Shown in pieces: positions 16,878 to 24,951 of a stretch of DNA of 40,465 bases. This DNA is from Bacteroidales bacterium (GTDB lineage: Bacteria > Bacteroidota > Bacteroidia > Bacteroidales > UBA932), in contig JAQWAL010000013.1 in NCBI GenBank assembly GCA_028707695.1, positions 1-40,465 of the forward strand. Direction: 5' to 3'. The position numbers and the translations under genes were made by a program. Below the pieces are notes generated by a model. It had not been told where the DNA came from. It made no database searches and saw nothing but the letters and a program-made list of their open reading frames with translations. Position 1 is the first letter of the stretch; each line of letters starts with the position of its first letter.

Positions 16878-18449
16878 TTAAAAATCGAACCTTCTTTCCA
16901 TCCTCTCAAACTTATCTTCCATCCTGTCGGACCATCTGTCAAAGTCGCAGATCCTGCTTTGGTTGTTGCCAAAGATCCACTCCCTGCTCACCTTTGTATC
17001 GAAATTATGTTCGATTGGTCCTTTGACAATGACAACAGTACTATCTGGCACGTATACAGATATAATTTGGTGTGTGCCATCCCATTTGTTGCTTTTACTA
17101 TAGTACAAAGGCGAAATGGTAATGGTTGAATCATTCATGGATACTGTGGGTACACTTTTGCTTGCTTTTTGCAAGGCCTGAGCATAGTTATGACCAAAAG
17201 AATATGTTGCATATTTCAAAACCCTCTCTTCCTGGCTACTCTGCCTAATCAGCTTAAAGCTTGGGAACACCACAAACCTCTCCTCTCCAGATTGGTTGTC
17301 CATCCAAAACAGCGAATAAGATGAGTAACCGGCATTTAAAGAGACCTTGTCAGCAGGGATTTGCGTGTCTGCTATAAAATCCAGGTACAGGGTATCGGCA
17401 TCTTTGCTCAAAGGCAGCTGCCCGCCATCTTTAGCCTCACTCCAATATGGCCTTGTAGATTTGACAGATGTGACTCCCAGCCCAACTACAGAAACTATCC
17501 ATAACAACACAATCACCAAACCTGGTCTGATTCTGGGCGATTTGAACCTGAACAAAAGTTTGATTCCCCCGTATAGCATGCCAACCAATGGAAGCATCAG
17601 GAAAGCCATCAAAAATATCTTGAGGAAAATTGTATTGCTCATCCCAAGCTGTACATAATCCAACATATCTATTGGTAAAACACCTTGGAAGATTTCAATT
17701 CCCAAAAACAGGAAAAAGAGTGTTGTCAATCCGGATATTGCGACTATAACAAAAAACACCGCCAATATCACCGAGAACAACCTTCCAATTGCACCAACTA
17801 CCCTTGCGCCGCCTCCGGCTGCATTCTGCATAGACCTCTTTCCCTTGGCAATACCCTTTTCAAAGGCAGCACCCATATTGGCAATATTCATGGGCTCACC
17901 GTACATTGCACATTTTTGTTCTACTGTCCTTGCCTCCGGAATCACTATCCACAGCAGTATATATGCTATGAACATAAAGGAACCGCCTCCTATATGCACC
18001 ATCCCAAAGAAAGAGAAGCCAATGAGCAAAACAAAGAAAAGTATCCTCACCAACAATACATCCAAAGAGAAATATGCAGCCAGACCCGAACATACACCTC
18101 CCAAAACTTTGTTGTCCGGGTTGCGGTAAAGTTTTTTATGTATTTTCTGGAATTTTGAAGAAGTTGTTGAATAGTACGGTTCGCCCTGCTCTTCGTCAAT
18201 TGCAGAAGGACGCCCAAGTATCTCTATAATCTCTTTTACAACAGGTGTCTGTACTACTGAATTGGCACCGCTCTTTTCAATGAAAAGCTCTGCAATGCGC
18301 TCTTCTATACCCTCCACAATCTCCTTACCGTTTTCGTTGGGGCCATAGTGGTCCTGGATTTCGTCCAGATATCCTTTTAAAATAAGGAACCCGTCCTCTT
18401 CTATGGTAAATGCAAGATTCCCGATATTGACTTTTATTACCTTTTTCAT
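16878..18449 (-). CDS. PspC-domain multi-pass membrane protein with C-terminal soluble domain
   Basis: A 523-residue protein. Residues 1-85 form a cytosolic domain (MKKVIKVNIG, then EEDGFLILKGYLDEI, then IEERIAELF) shared with the smaller PspC protein at 18814-19377. The PspC domain follows at 104-175 (KKLYRNPDNKVLGGVCSGLA and two membrane helices, about 130-150 and 157-171). Three more membrane segments (about 224-252, 273-299, 309-328) lead to a C-terminal domain (330-523) ending in a charged tail. PspC domains sense or relay envelope stress and can act as toxins or anchors in other bacteria. The PadR regulator 5 bases upstream suggests the three genes act as one regulated unit. Role of the C-terminal domain unknown. 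Confidence 0.87.
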   Translation of the reverse strand: MKKVIKVNIGNLAFTIEEDGFLILKGYLDEIQDHYGPNENGKEIVEGIEERIAELFIEKSGANSVVQTPVVKEIIEILGRPSAIDEEQGEPYYSTTSSKFQKIHKKLYRNPDNKVLGGVCSGLAAYFSLDVLLVRILFFVLLIGFSFFGMVHIGGGSFMFIAYILLWIVIPEARTVEQKCAMYGEPMNIANMGAAFEKGIAKGKRSMQNAAGGGARVVGAIGRLFSVILAVFFVIVAISGLTTLFFLFLGIEIFQGVLPIDMLDYVQLGMSNTIFLKIFLMAFLMLPLVGMLYGGIKLLFRFKSPRIRPGLVIVLLWIVSVVGLGVTSVKSTRPYWSEAKDGGQLPLSKDADTLYLDFIADTQIPADKVSLNAGYSSYSLFWMDNQSGEERFVVFPSFKLIRQSSQEERVLKYATYSFGHNYAQALQKASKSVPTVSMNDSTITISPLYYSKSNKWDGTHQIISVYVPDSTVVIVKGPIEHNFDTKVSREWIFGNNQSRICDFDRWSDRMEDKFERMERRFDF

Positions 18450-18454
18450 AGTTG

Positions 18455-18802
18455 TTACTTTTTATTCCTTAGAAATGCTATTGTCTCTACTATCTCTTCC
18501 CAGGCAGAGTCCATTTCTGCCAACAAATCTTTCCCTTTGTCGGTAATCGAGTAATACTTCCGTGGTGGTCCCTGCTGGGATTCCTCCCACCTGTAACTCA
18601 ACAGTCCCTGGTTTTTCTGTCTTGTCAGCAGAGGATACAAAGTCCCCTCCACCACAATCATCTTAGCCTCTTTTAGCTGAGCAATCAAAGAAGAGGCATA
18701 GGCATCGTTGTTGTTCAGGATACTCAGTATGCAGTACTCCAGAACCCCTTTGCGCATTTGCGACTTTATATTGTCTGTGTTTATTTCGTTCATGATCTTC
18801 AT
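18455..18802 (-). CDS. PadR family transcriptional regulator
   Basis: A 115-residue winged-helix regulator: MRKGVLEYCILSILNNNDAY at the start, then VVEGTLYPLLTRQKNQGLLSYRWEE (the recognition helix and wing) and a short C-terminal dimer helix (LAEMDSAWEEIVETI). PadR proteins repress genes until a ligand or partner protein releases them. This gene sits between two PspC genes (gaps 11 and 5 bases), and the PspC proteins carry a shared cytosolic N-terminal domain, an arrangement also seen with PadR-linked sensor domains in Firmicutes. The likely targets are its own operon. Confidence 0.93.
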   Translation of the reverse strand: MKIMNEINTDNIKSQMRKGVLEYCILSILNNNDAYASSLIAQLKEAKMIVVEGTLYPLLTRQKNQGLLSYRWEESQQGPPRKYYSITDKGKDLLAEMDSAWEEIVETIAFLRNKK

Positions 18803-18813
18803 TATTAAAACTC

Positions 18814-19377
18814 CTACCTGTAACTTGAAAACTTACGGAGATTCTCTGCAGTGGCAGGAATCCCTCTCATTTCACATTTCTGTGCTGCTGTATAAGCCAA
18901 CGGAGCCACTATCCAAAAAACGACATAGGCCCAAAAGCCGGTTCCGCCAACAACAAGGGCTACTACAAACAGTATCCTTATTATCACTACATCTACATTA
19001 AGGTAAAGGGCAAGACCGCTGCAAACTCCGCCAATCACCTTGTCATCGGAATCCCTGTACAACTTCTTTACCGGCGGCCTGTAAGGAGTCTCCTCACGGG
19101 GGGTAGAGAAATCTTCCATAGAAGAGCCATCGGGCATTCCAAGCTGAGAGACAATTGTATTGACCATGGAAATGTTCACAACCTGGTACTTGCTTCCAAG
19201 AGCCTCCGTAAAAAGCTCTGCAATCCTTTCTTCAAGGTCTTCCATGACATCGGCGGTCTCTTTTCCCATTCCTGTCTGTTCCTTGAACCTGGCTAAATAA
19301 ATACTTAATCTTTGATAGGCATCATCGTCTATGACGAAACTTTTCCTGCCTATACCTACTGTTACTACTTTTTTCAT
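18814..19377 (-). CDS. Short PspC-domain membrane protein
   Basis: A 187-residue protein. Residues 1-85 (MKKVVTVGIG, DDDAYQRLSIYLARF, EERIAELFTEALG) match the N-terminal domain of the large PspC protein downstream. The PspC domain (103-162) begins KKLYRDSDDKVIGGVCSGLALYLNVDV and has two membrane helices (about 128-144 and 148-163). A short tail follows (TAAQKCEMRGIPAT). It is the first gene of the PspC-PadR-PspC unit. The duplicate N-terminal domain suggests that the two PspC proteins interact or both signal to PadR; that is inference. Confidence 0.88.
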   Translation of the reverse strand: MKKVVTVGIGRKSFVIDDDAYQRLSIYLARFKEQTGMGKETADVMEDLEERIAELFTEALGSKYQVVNISMVNTIVSQLGMPDGSSMEDFSTPREETPYRPPVKKLYRDSDDKVIGGVCSGLALYLNVDVVIIRILFVVALVVGGTGFWAYVVFWIVAPLAYTAAQKCEMRGIPATAENLRKFSSYR

Positions 19378-19416
19378 TTTTTAAACCTATTTAAAACTTT
19401 ATAGAATTTGGCACTG

Positions 19417-19424
19417 CAAATATA
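19417..19424 (-). promoter_or_regulatory. -7 box of the PspC-PadR operon
   Basis: TATATTTG on the minus strand, 40 nt before the start codon of the short PspC gene, matches TAnnTTTG. No clear upstream TTTG box at the usual distance. Confidence 0.45.
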
Positions 19425-19470
19425 TGTAATTTTTTCATTACCTTGTATCACATAGTACTAAAAATTTACG

Positions 19471-19499
19471 AAAAAAAGCCTGTTGCAATGCAACAGGCT
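19471..19499 (-). terminator. Terminator after secG
   Basis: Read on the minus strand, a perfect 9-bp stem (GCCTGTTGC/GCAACAGGC, 3-nt loop, plus a flanking A-T pair) is followed by seven T residues (19477-19471). It lies 24 bases past the secG stop and closes the sigma-54 activator-LptE-SecG unit. Confidence 0.9.
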
Positions 19500-19522
19500 C
19501 ATATTCAGTAGGAAAAATTTTA

Positions 19523-19870
19523 TTATTCTTGTGGAGTTTCTGGTTGTTCGTTTGCAGGAGCAGGAGTTGTAGGGAACTCAGGTTGCCCTTGTAGTGGGGC
19601 AGACTGTTCTATCCTCTCTTGAATTGAACTTTGACGTGCATTGTTGCCGGTAGAAACAAATGCTGTTGCAAGTATGCACAAAGCCATTATTGATATGGCA
19701 AGTGTCCATGTTGCCTTTTCCAGGAAATCTGCTGTTTGCCTAACTCCGAATGTTTGATTGCCCGAGGCAAAGTTTGCGGCCAAACCGCCACCTTTTGAAT
19801 TCTGGACCAGTACGACAATCGTCAGTAATATACTGGCAATTACAATCAGAATAGCTATTACTGTATACAT
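19523..19870 (-). CDS. secG: Preprotein translocase subunit SecG
   Basis: A 115-residue inner-membrane protein. Two membrane helices (about 3-24 and 54-75) flank the conserved cytosolic loop V-Q-N-S-K-G-G-G-L-A-A-N-F, the SecG hallmark. The C-terminal tail (about 80-115) is proline-, glutamine- and glutamate-rich, as in many Bacteroidota SecG proteins. It assists SecYEG-dependent export. It is the last gene of the operon, 6 bases after the TPR-like gene, and is followed by a strong terminator. Confidence 0.94.
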   Translation of the reverse strand: MYTVIAILIVIASILLTIVVLVQNSKGGGLAANFASGNQTFGVRQTADFLEKATWTLAISIMALCILATAFVSTGNNARQSSIQERIEQSAPLQGQPEFPTTPAPANEQPETPQE

Positions 19871-19876
19871 AATATT

Positions 19877-20623
19877 TTATTGGTTATATTTTTCCTTTAT
19901 ACCTTTTACAAGGGTCGCAAAGTAACTACTTTTTTCCGGATATAACAAAATTAGTTTTGCGTAAATATCAAGTGCCCTTTTGTAAAAGCCCTGCTCTACA
20001 TATATGGAGGCAAGGGTTTCTGTATAAAAAGAGGCATCGTCAAAAAGTTCCGTTGTATCTATTTCGTTTTGGACTATTGGCTGGAGGCTGCTTTTCCCGG
20101 CAATGGAAGACCTTATCAAAGAGGGTTTCTCTGCAATGAAATTGTCCAATGGTTTGTTTTTGTCAAGTTGTACCTGTTCAAAATCCTGGCTGGAGAAATA
20201 ATCGCCACCTGCAAGGATATACCGGGGTGTAGTGTCGGGAACAAAATCGGTGTACTCCACCGGCTCTTGAGCTGCCCTTGTTGCCGATTCACTTTGCGGT
20301 TCACCCGGAGGACCTGAGCCGACACTAACTTCCTGCTCACGGGAGGTACCATCAGCAACCAACTCCAAAGTCTCTTCCAGTTCAAATGAAACCCCCTCCT
20401 CTATGATGGTTTCCGGCTCTGGTTGGTTTGTCTCCTGCAAGCGGTTGTAAATATTGTAAAGAGTCTCCCTTGAATAGACCCTTGTTGCAGCTTTCTCCAG
20501 GTAAACTCCCAAACTCTCTTTGTCCATCTTGCATATATGCTCAAAAACATCAATATAGCCCAGGTTGTACCAAGGATATCGGGTTATGAGTTGTTCGGTT
20601 GAAGCTATGGAAAGTTTAGGCAT
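19877..20623 (-). CDS. Uncharacterised protein with C-terminal TPR unit, between lptE and secG
   Basis: A 248-residue cytosolic protein with no signal peptide. An N-terminal helical region (MPKLSIASTEQLITRYPWYNLGYIDVFEHI, about 1-65) is followed by a low-complexity acidic linker (about 66-185) rich in Glu, Pro and Ser, and then one TPR-like helix pair at the C terminus (TETLASIYVEQGFYKRALDIYAKLILLYP, about 200-230). I recognise no named family. Its place between lptE (2 bases) and secG (6 bases) recurs in Bacteroidota gene order as I know it, which suggests a role linked to the envelope or secretion; this is inference. Confidence 0.8.
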   Translation of the reverse strand: MPKLSIASTEQLITRYPWYNLGYIDVFEHICKMDKESLGVYLEKAATRVYSRETLYNIYNRLQETNQPEPETIIEEGVSFELEETLELVADGTSREQEVSVGSGPPGEPQSESATRAAQEPVEYTDFVPDTTPRYILAGGDYFSSQDFEQVQLDKNKPLDNFIAEKPSLIRSSIAGKSSLQPIVQNEIDTTELFDDASFYTETLASIYVEQGFYKRALDIYAKLILLYPEKSSYFATLVKGIKEKYNQ

Positions 20624-20625
20624 GT

Positions 20626-21123
20626 CTACCAGTTTGCTACGGTTTCGTTAAAAATCTGTTCTGTGAGTTTCTCTATGATGCTCTCTACCAAAGAAGCTTC
20701 TACTGCATCCAGGGAGGTGGTGGAAGGGAAATCTTCGAATGCTGCAAAGCTTTTTTCAAAATTTTCGTTGGGATATTTCTTGTTTGTGAATGTAATCTTT
20801 ACTGTCACGCTCAATCTGTTTTGGGAAGCTACCTCCTGTGCTGTCACAGCTATGGAAGATGTTTCGTAGCTTGTGATGACCCCTTCTACCAGCAGGTCTC
20901 CCTCGTCGTTTGTCAAATCCAGCTTGGTCATCCTCCTGTATTTGTCTTTGAGGCCCTCGGTAAGGTTGTTGCTGAGCAAAGGGTTTATCCTCATGGCCTG
21001 GTTCTCTATATTGTACACAGTAATGGATGTGACATCCGGTGCAATGGATGTACCCGAGAACGAGTAGATTCCACATCCGGACAACAACAACGAAAACAAC
21101 AGTGCAAATATTATCCTTCTCAT
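20626..21123 (-). CDS. lptE: LptE-family lipopolysaccharide assembly lipoprotein
   Basis: A 165-residue lipoprotein: signal peptide with lipobox LLSGC (lipid on C17), then the Bacteroidota LptE pattern with G-I-Y-S-F-S-G-T-S-I-A, a central strand pair (LLVEGVITSYETSSIAVTAQE) and a C-terminal helix (IIEKLTEQIFNETVANW). LptE plugs the LptD barrel that places lipopolysaccharide in the outer leaflet. LptD is not in this window. Overlaps the sigma-54 activator by 4 bases and sits 2 bases before the next gene, so these genes are tightly co-expressed. LptE is less conserved than most proteins, so the call rests partly on neighbourhood. Confidence 0.87.
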   Translation of the reverse strand: MRRIIFALLFSLLLSGCGIYSFSGTSIAPDVTSITVYNIENQAMRINPLLSNNLTEGLKDKYRRMTKLDLTNDEGDLLVEGVITSYETSSIAVTAQEVASQNRLSVTVKITFTNKKYPNENFEKSFAAFEDFPSTTSLDAVEASLVESIIEKLTEQIFNETVANW

Positions 21124-22325
21124 AGGTCCAAATTTAACTCTTTTATTTTTCTGTACAGCGTCCTTTCCGAAATTCCCAACTCAATTGCTGCAAGTTTTCT
21201 TTTCCCGTTGTGTTTTTCCAATGCTCTCCTGATTAGATCTTCATTCACCTTTTGTATTGACAGCTGGCTCTCCTGGTTGCTTGCAGAAGATGCATACCCG
21301 TCACTTGAAGGCTCTTCATCTGGTTCGGGTTCGTAATCTACAATTGTTGTTTCCTCAATATTGCTTGAAATCTCCTTATTGGAAGATATCCTTGGGTTCG
21401 GGTGAATAGGTTCCGTTCCGGTAACCCGTTGTTTGAGTTCTTCTACCTCTTGCCTTAGTTGATACAATATCTTGAATATGATGTCCCTGTCTGTCAAATA
21501 ATCTGCCCCGTGACCCTCTGTCCGCACAGGTAACCGGCTGGGCGCATCCTTTGGCAGGTACTTTTTCAAAATCTGGGAGTCGATCAGCCTGTTGTGTTCA
21601 ATCACTGAAATTTGCTCGGCAATACTTTTAAGCTGCCTTACATTTCCCGGCCAACGGTAACCCTGGAGCATATCCACAGCGTCCGGTGTGAGCCGTATTG
21701 CAGGCATCATGTATTTATCGGCAAAATCCAAGGCAAATTTTTTGAATAACAAATGTATATCACCGGGACGTTCTCGTAATGACGGTACCAGTATTGGCAC
21801 CGTATTCAGGCGGTAAAAAAGATCTTCCCTGAACTTCCCATGTTCTATTGCCCTTGGCAAATTTACGTTTGTAGCTGCAATTACCCTAACGTTGGTTTTC
21901 TGGACCTTGGAAGAGCCCACTTTTATAAACTCGCCCGATTGGATAACCCTGAGCAACCTTACCTGGGTAGACAATGGCAACTCTGCAACTTCGTCCAGGA
22001 ACAATGTACCTCCGTCTGCAACTTCGAAATAGCCTTTCCTTGTCTCGAATGCCCCGGTGAACGAGCCCTTCTCGTGACCAAAAAGTTCTGAATCTATTGT
22101 TCCTTCGGGGATAGCCCCACAGTTGACGGCTATGTACTGGTTGTGTTTCCTGGGACTATTCACATGGATTATCTGCGGAATCACCTCTTTCCCGACACCG
22201 CTCTCCCCGGTAATGAGCACGGAAAGATCGGTACCGGCAACCTGGACTGCTATTTCCAATGCCCTGTCCAACGCGGGGTTTTCCCCGATTATATCGAACC
22301 TCTGCTTGATTGACCTTAATTCCAT
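21120..22325 (-). CDS. Sigma-54-dependent activator without sensor domain (PspF-like layout)
   Basis: A 401-residue AAA+ bacterial enhancer-binding protein. Walker A is GESGVGKE (40-47), the sigma-54 contact loop is GSFTGA (87-92, with Ser where GAFTGA is usual), Walker B is GGTLFLDEV (105-113), and the C terminus is a Fis-type helix-turn-helix (LAAIELGISERTLYRKIKEL). A linker rich in Glu and Ser (about 295-355) separates AAA+ and DNA-binding parts. No N-terminal receiver, GAF or PAS domain is present, as in PspF, so control is probably through a partner protein or expression level. The start used is the ATG at 22325; a TTG three codons upstream is less likely. First gene of the lptE-secG operon. 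Confidence 0.9.
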   Translation of the reverse strand: MELRSIKQRFDIIGENPALDRALEIAVQVAGTDLSVLITGESGVGKEVIPQIIHVNSPRKHNQYIAVNCGAIPEGTIDSELFGHEKGSFTGAFETRKGYFEVADGGTLFLDEVAELPLSTQVRLLRVIQSGEFIKVGSSKVQKTNVRVIAATNVNLPRAIEHGKFREDLFYRLNTVPILVPSLRERPGDIHLLFKKFALDFADKYMMPAIRLTPDAVDMLQGYRWPGNVRQLKSIAEQISVIEHNRLIDSQILKKYLPKDAPSRLPVRTEGHGADYLTDRDIIFKILYQLRQEVEELKQRVTGTEPIHPNPRISSNKEISSNIEETTIVDYEPEPDEEPSSDGYASSASNQESQLSIQKVNEDLIRRALEKHNGKRKLAAIELGISERTLYRKIKELNLDL

Positions 22326-22331
22326 AACGTA

Positions 22332-22339
22332 CAAAAATA
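22332..22339 (-). promoter_or_regulatory. Possible -7 box of the sigma-54 activator operon
   Basis: TATTTTTG on the minus strand ends 6 nt before the ATG at 22325. If used, the message would have almost no 5' leader. No upstream TTTG box. Weak evidence. Confidence 0.3.
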
Positions 22340-22350
22340 GATAAAATTTA

Positions 22351-22358
22351 TACCTTTG
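22351..22358 (+). promoter_or_regulatory. -7 box of kdsB
   Basis: TACCTTTG lies 20 nt before the kdsB start codon and matches TAnnTTTG. No upstream TTTG box at the expected spacing. Confidence 0.45.
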
Positions 22359-22378
22359 AAAAATTAAAAATTTACCGA

Positions 22379-23128
22379 ATGGAATATCTGGCTATTATAC
22401 CTGCAAGATACGCTTCTACAAGGTTTCCGGGGAAACCTCTTGCAATGATTGCAGGCAAAACAATGATCCAAAGGGTGTACGAGCAAGCTTCCCTTGCCTT
22501 CCAGGATGTTTATGTCGCAACCGACCACCCTAGGATATTTGACGCTGTCACAGCTTTCGGCGGAAGGGTTGTTATGACCTCTGCTTCACACCCAAACGGG
22601 ACCAGCCGTGTATACGAGGCAATGCAAAAAATCGAAAAACTCAGGGGGACTTTTTGCAAGTATGTTATAAATGTTCAGGGCGATGAACCTTTCATAAAGC
22701 CCGAACAGTTGAAAGAGCTGGCTGAGTGCTTCCAAAACCCTCAAACCGAAATTGCCACACTCAAAAAAAAAATAACAAATCCAAAAGAACTTGAAGACCC
22801 ATCCACACCAAAAGTTGTTTGCGCTAACAACGGGAAGGCTCTGTATTTTAGCCGCGCCACCATACCTTTTTTGAGGGATATCCCACAAAAAAAATGGTTG
22901 GAAGAGCACTCATTTTTCAAACACATTGGCTTGTATGGCTATAAAAGAGAGACACTTGCACAAATTGCAGCACTCGATTCGGGCACATTGGAAAAGGCAG
23001 AAAACCTTGAGCAACTAAGGTGGCTGGAAAACGACATTACCATAATGGTGAGGGAGACACCTTACGAATCGCAATCTGTGGACAGACCCGAAGATATTGA
23101 AGAATTAAAGATGGATGGAATTATTTAA
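22379..23128 (+). CDS. kdsB: 3-deoxy-manno-octulosonate cytidylyltransferase (CMP-Kdo synthetase)
   Basis: A 249-residue cytosolic enzyme that activates Kdo with CTP to CMP-Kdo, the donor for the inner core of lipopolysaccharide. The N-terminal nucleotide-binding motif PARYASTRFPGKPL (8-21) is canonical, followed by VYVATDHPRI, the NVQGDEPFI motif (about 100-108) with the metal-binding aspartate, and the YGYKRETL/LEQLRWLEN region near the end that shapes the sugar site. Length is normal for the family. It lies back to back with the LptE/SecG operon, so two lipopolysaccharide functions share an intergenic region of about 50 bases. No terminator is visible after it. Confidence 0.97.
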   Translation: MEYLAIIPARYASTRFPGKPLAMIAGKTMIQRVYEQASLAFQDVYVATDHPRIFDAVTAFGGRVVMTSASHPNGTSRVYEAMQKIEKLRGTFCKYVINVQGDEPFIKPEQLKELAECFQNPQTEIATLKKKITNPKELEDPSTPKVVCANNGKALYFSRATIPFLRDIPQKKWLEEHSFFKHIGLYGYKRETLAQIAALDSGTLEKAENLEQLRWLENDITIMVRETPYESQSVDRPEDIEELKMDGII

Positions 23129-23149
23129 GGATGTTTTTAACTTTTTTTA

Positions 23150-23157
23150 TATATTTG
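23150..23157 (+). promoter_or_regulatory. -7 box of the 550-residue lipoprotein gene
   Basis: TATATTTG, 63 nt before the start codon, fits TAnnTTTG. The 5' leader of about 60 nt is AT-rich with no obvious hairpin. Confidence 0.45.
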
Positions 23158-23220
23158 CATATATTGTCTCATTGCATTACATCACAATAATTTAAGAATA
23201 AATTTATAAATATATCCAGA

Positions 23221-24873
23221 ATGAAAAAGAATCTGTTCAAAGTATTAGCGGTTGCAATCTTAGGAATATCAATTGCATCCTGCAGTAACCCGTCAAAAAT
23301 GGCAAAGGAAGCCCAGTTAGTTACAGTTGAAACAAACCCTCAGGTACTGGAGGTTGTGGCAGACGAAATCACTGCCACCTACACCATGAATTTCCCCGAA
23401 GATTACTTCCATCCAAAAGCTATCCTGGAAGTTATTCCTGTATTGGTATACCAGGGAGGGGAAGTTGCAGCTCCTGCGTTCAAACTTCAAGGTGAAAAGA
23501 TCACAGACAACTACCAGGCAATTTTACAGACAGGCGGTAAGGCCAGCAACACAGTCAAGTTTGCCTACAAACCGGGTATGGAAAAATCCCATCTGGAACT
23601 TAGGGTTGCAGTATGGAACAAACTTAAGAAATACGATTTCCCGGCTCCTTACAAATTGGCTGACGGTGCAAATACTACCTACAAACTGGTAAATACCTAT
23701 GGGGAAACAGCAATAGCACCCAACAACTATCAAAAGGTCATCAGGGAACAAAAAGAGACCCAAATCCTGTATACCATCAACAGCCATGTTGTCCGCACAA
23801 AAGAACTTACAAAATCCGAAATCAAAGAGTTCCAGGAATTCCTTGCACAAATAGAGCAGGATGAACGTCGCAAAGTTGCAGGTACAGACATTGTTGCCTA
23901 TGCTTCACCGGACGGTCCTATCACACTTAACTCCAAGCTTTCGGACAAACGTGGCGAAACTGCCAAAAATGCTTTTGACAAAGTGACCAAAGATGTTCCT
24001 GTGGATGCTCCTGTAAATGTAAAAACAATTGCAGAGGACTGGGAAGGTTTCCAGGAATTGGTAGCTGCTTCCAACATCCAGGACAAAGAGCTTATCCTTC
24101 GTGTCCTTTCCATGTACAGTGACCCTGTGGTTCGCGAAAGGGAAATCAAAAACATGTCTATGGTATTCAAAACATTGGCAGACAAAATCCTTCCGGAACT
24201 CAGAAGGGCAAGGATGATTGCAAATGTAGATTACACAAACTATTCCGACCAGGAACTTAAAGATTTGGCCACTACAAATGTAGAGATAATGGATGTTGAG
24301 GCTTTGTTGTACACAGCTACTTTGGTACAAGATTACGACACAAAAGCAATGCTTTACAAAAAGGCCGGTGACAAATTCGAATGTGACCGTGGTTACAACA
24401 ACCTTGCTGCAGTAGCTTTGGCAGAGGGTAAGGTTGCCGATGCAAAAGCTGCCCTGGCAAAAGTGAGTGACAGGACATCTGCATACTACTACAACAACGC
24501 CGGTGTAGTTGCCTTGCGTGACCAAGATTACAAAGGTGCTGCCGAAATGTTTGCAAAATCTTCACTTGTACAGGCAAAATACAACTCTGCTATCATTGAT
24601 ATCCTAAATGGCAAATACAATGAGGCTGCCATTAAGCTAGCCGGTTCAAAATCTGATAACGAAGGTCTTGCATATATACTTACAAACCAGCTTGACAAAG
24701 CTTCAAAAGCTATCTCTTGCAAATGTCCTCATGCTTCCTACATGAAAGCGATAATTGCTGCACGTCAGGGTAACTTCACAGAGGTAGCAAAACAACTGGA
24801 AGTTGTATACAAAGACGAAGCCCTTAAAGCTCGCTCACAAAACGATATAGAATTTGCAAAATTCAGGGAGTAA
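23221..24873 (+). CDS. Large TPR lipoprotein with OmpA-like segment, function unknown
   Basis: A 550-residue protein. Lipobox SIASC puts the lipid on C21. Residues 30-175 are beta-rich (LVTVETNPQVLEVVADEI, then FPEDYFHPKAILEVIPVLVY). Residues 180-335 resemble an OmpA-type peptidoglycan-binding fold: the stretch at 224-247 has ASPDG, then LN, then LSDKR, the spacing seen in OmpA-type domains, but Ser stands where the usual Asp of the TD motif would be. Residues 360-545 are TPR helices (LYTATLVQDYDTKAMLYKKAG, GYNNLAAVALAEGKVADAKAAL, YYNNAGVVALRDQDYKGAAEMF). I recall similar uncharacterised proteins in Bacteroidales. An envelope scaffold that touches the cell wall and partner proteins is plausible. 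Single gene, ended by a strong terminator. Confidence 0.85.
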   Translation: MKKNLFKVLAVAILGISIASCSNPSKMAKEAQLVTVETNPQVLEVVADEITATYTMNFPEDYFHPKAILEVIPVLVYQGGEVAAPAFKLQGEKITDNYQAILQTGGKASNTVKFAYKPGMEKSHLELRVAVWNKLKKYDFPAPYKLADGANTTYKLVNTYGETAIAPNNYQKVIREQKETQILYTINSHVVRTKELTKSEIKEFQEFLAQIEQDERRKVAGTDIVAYASPDGPITLNSKLSDKRGETAKNAFDKVTKDVPVDAPVNVKTIAEDWEGFQELVAASNIQDKELILRVLSMYSDPVVREREIKNMSMVFKTLADKILPELRRARMIANVDYTNYSDQELKDLATTNVEIMDVEALLYTATLVQDYDTKAMLYKKAGDKFECDRGYNNLAAVALAEGKVADAKAALAKVSDRTSAYYYNNAGVVALRDQDYKGAAEMFAKSSLVQAKYNSAIIDILNGKYNEAAIKLAGSKSDNEGLAYILTNQLDKASKAISCKCPHASYMKAIIAARQGNFTEVAKQLEVVYKDEALKARSQNDIEFAKFRE

Positions 24874-24893
24874 TCCTTGTGAAACATAAAAAT

Positions 24894-24931
24894 AAGCCGG
24901 CTGACAAAAATTTGTTGGCCGGCTTTTTTTT
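24894..24931 (+). terminator. Terminator after the lipoprotein gene
   Basis: A 15-16 bp stem (AAGCCGGC...GCCGGCTT with inner pairs, two G-U, and a 2-nt loop) spans 24894-24925 and is followed by a T-run to 24931. It lies between convergent genes; the A-run on its left is short, so it works mainly for the plus strand and perhaps weakly for lepA. Confidence 0.88.
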
Positions 24932-24951
24932 ATTGGAGATCCCTGTTTGGA

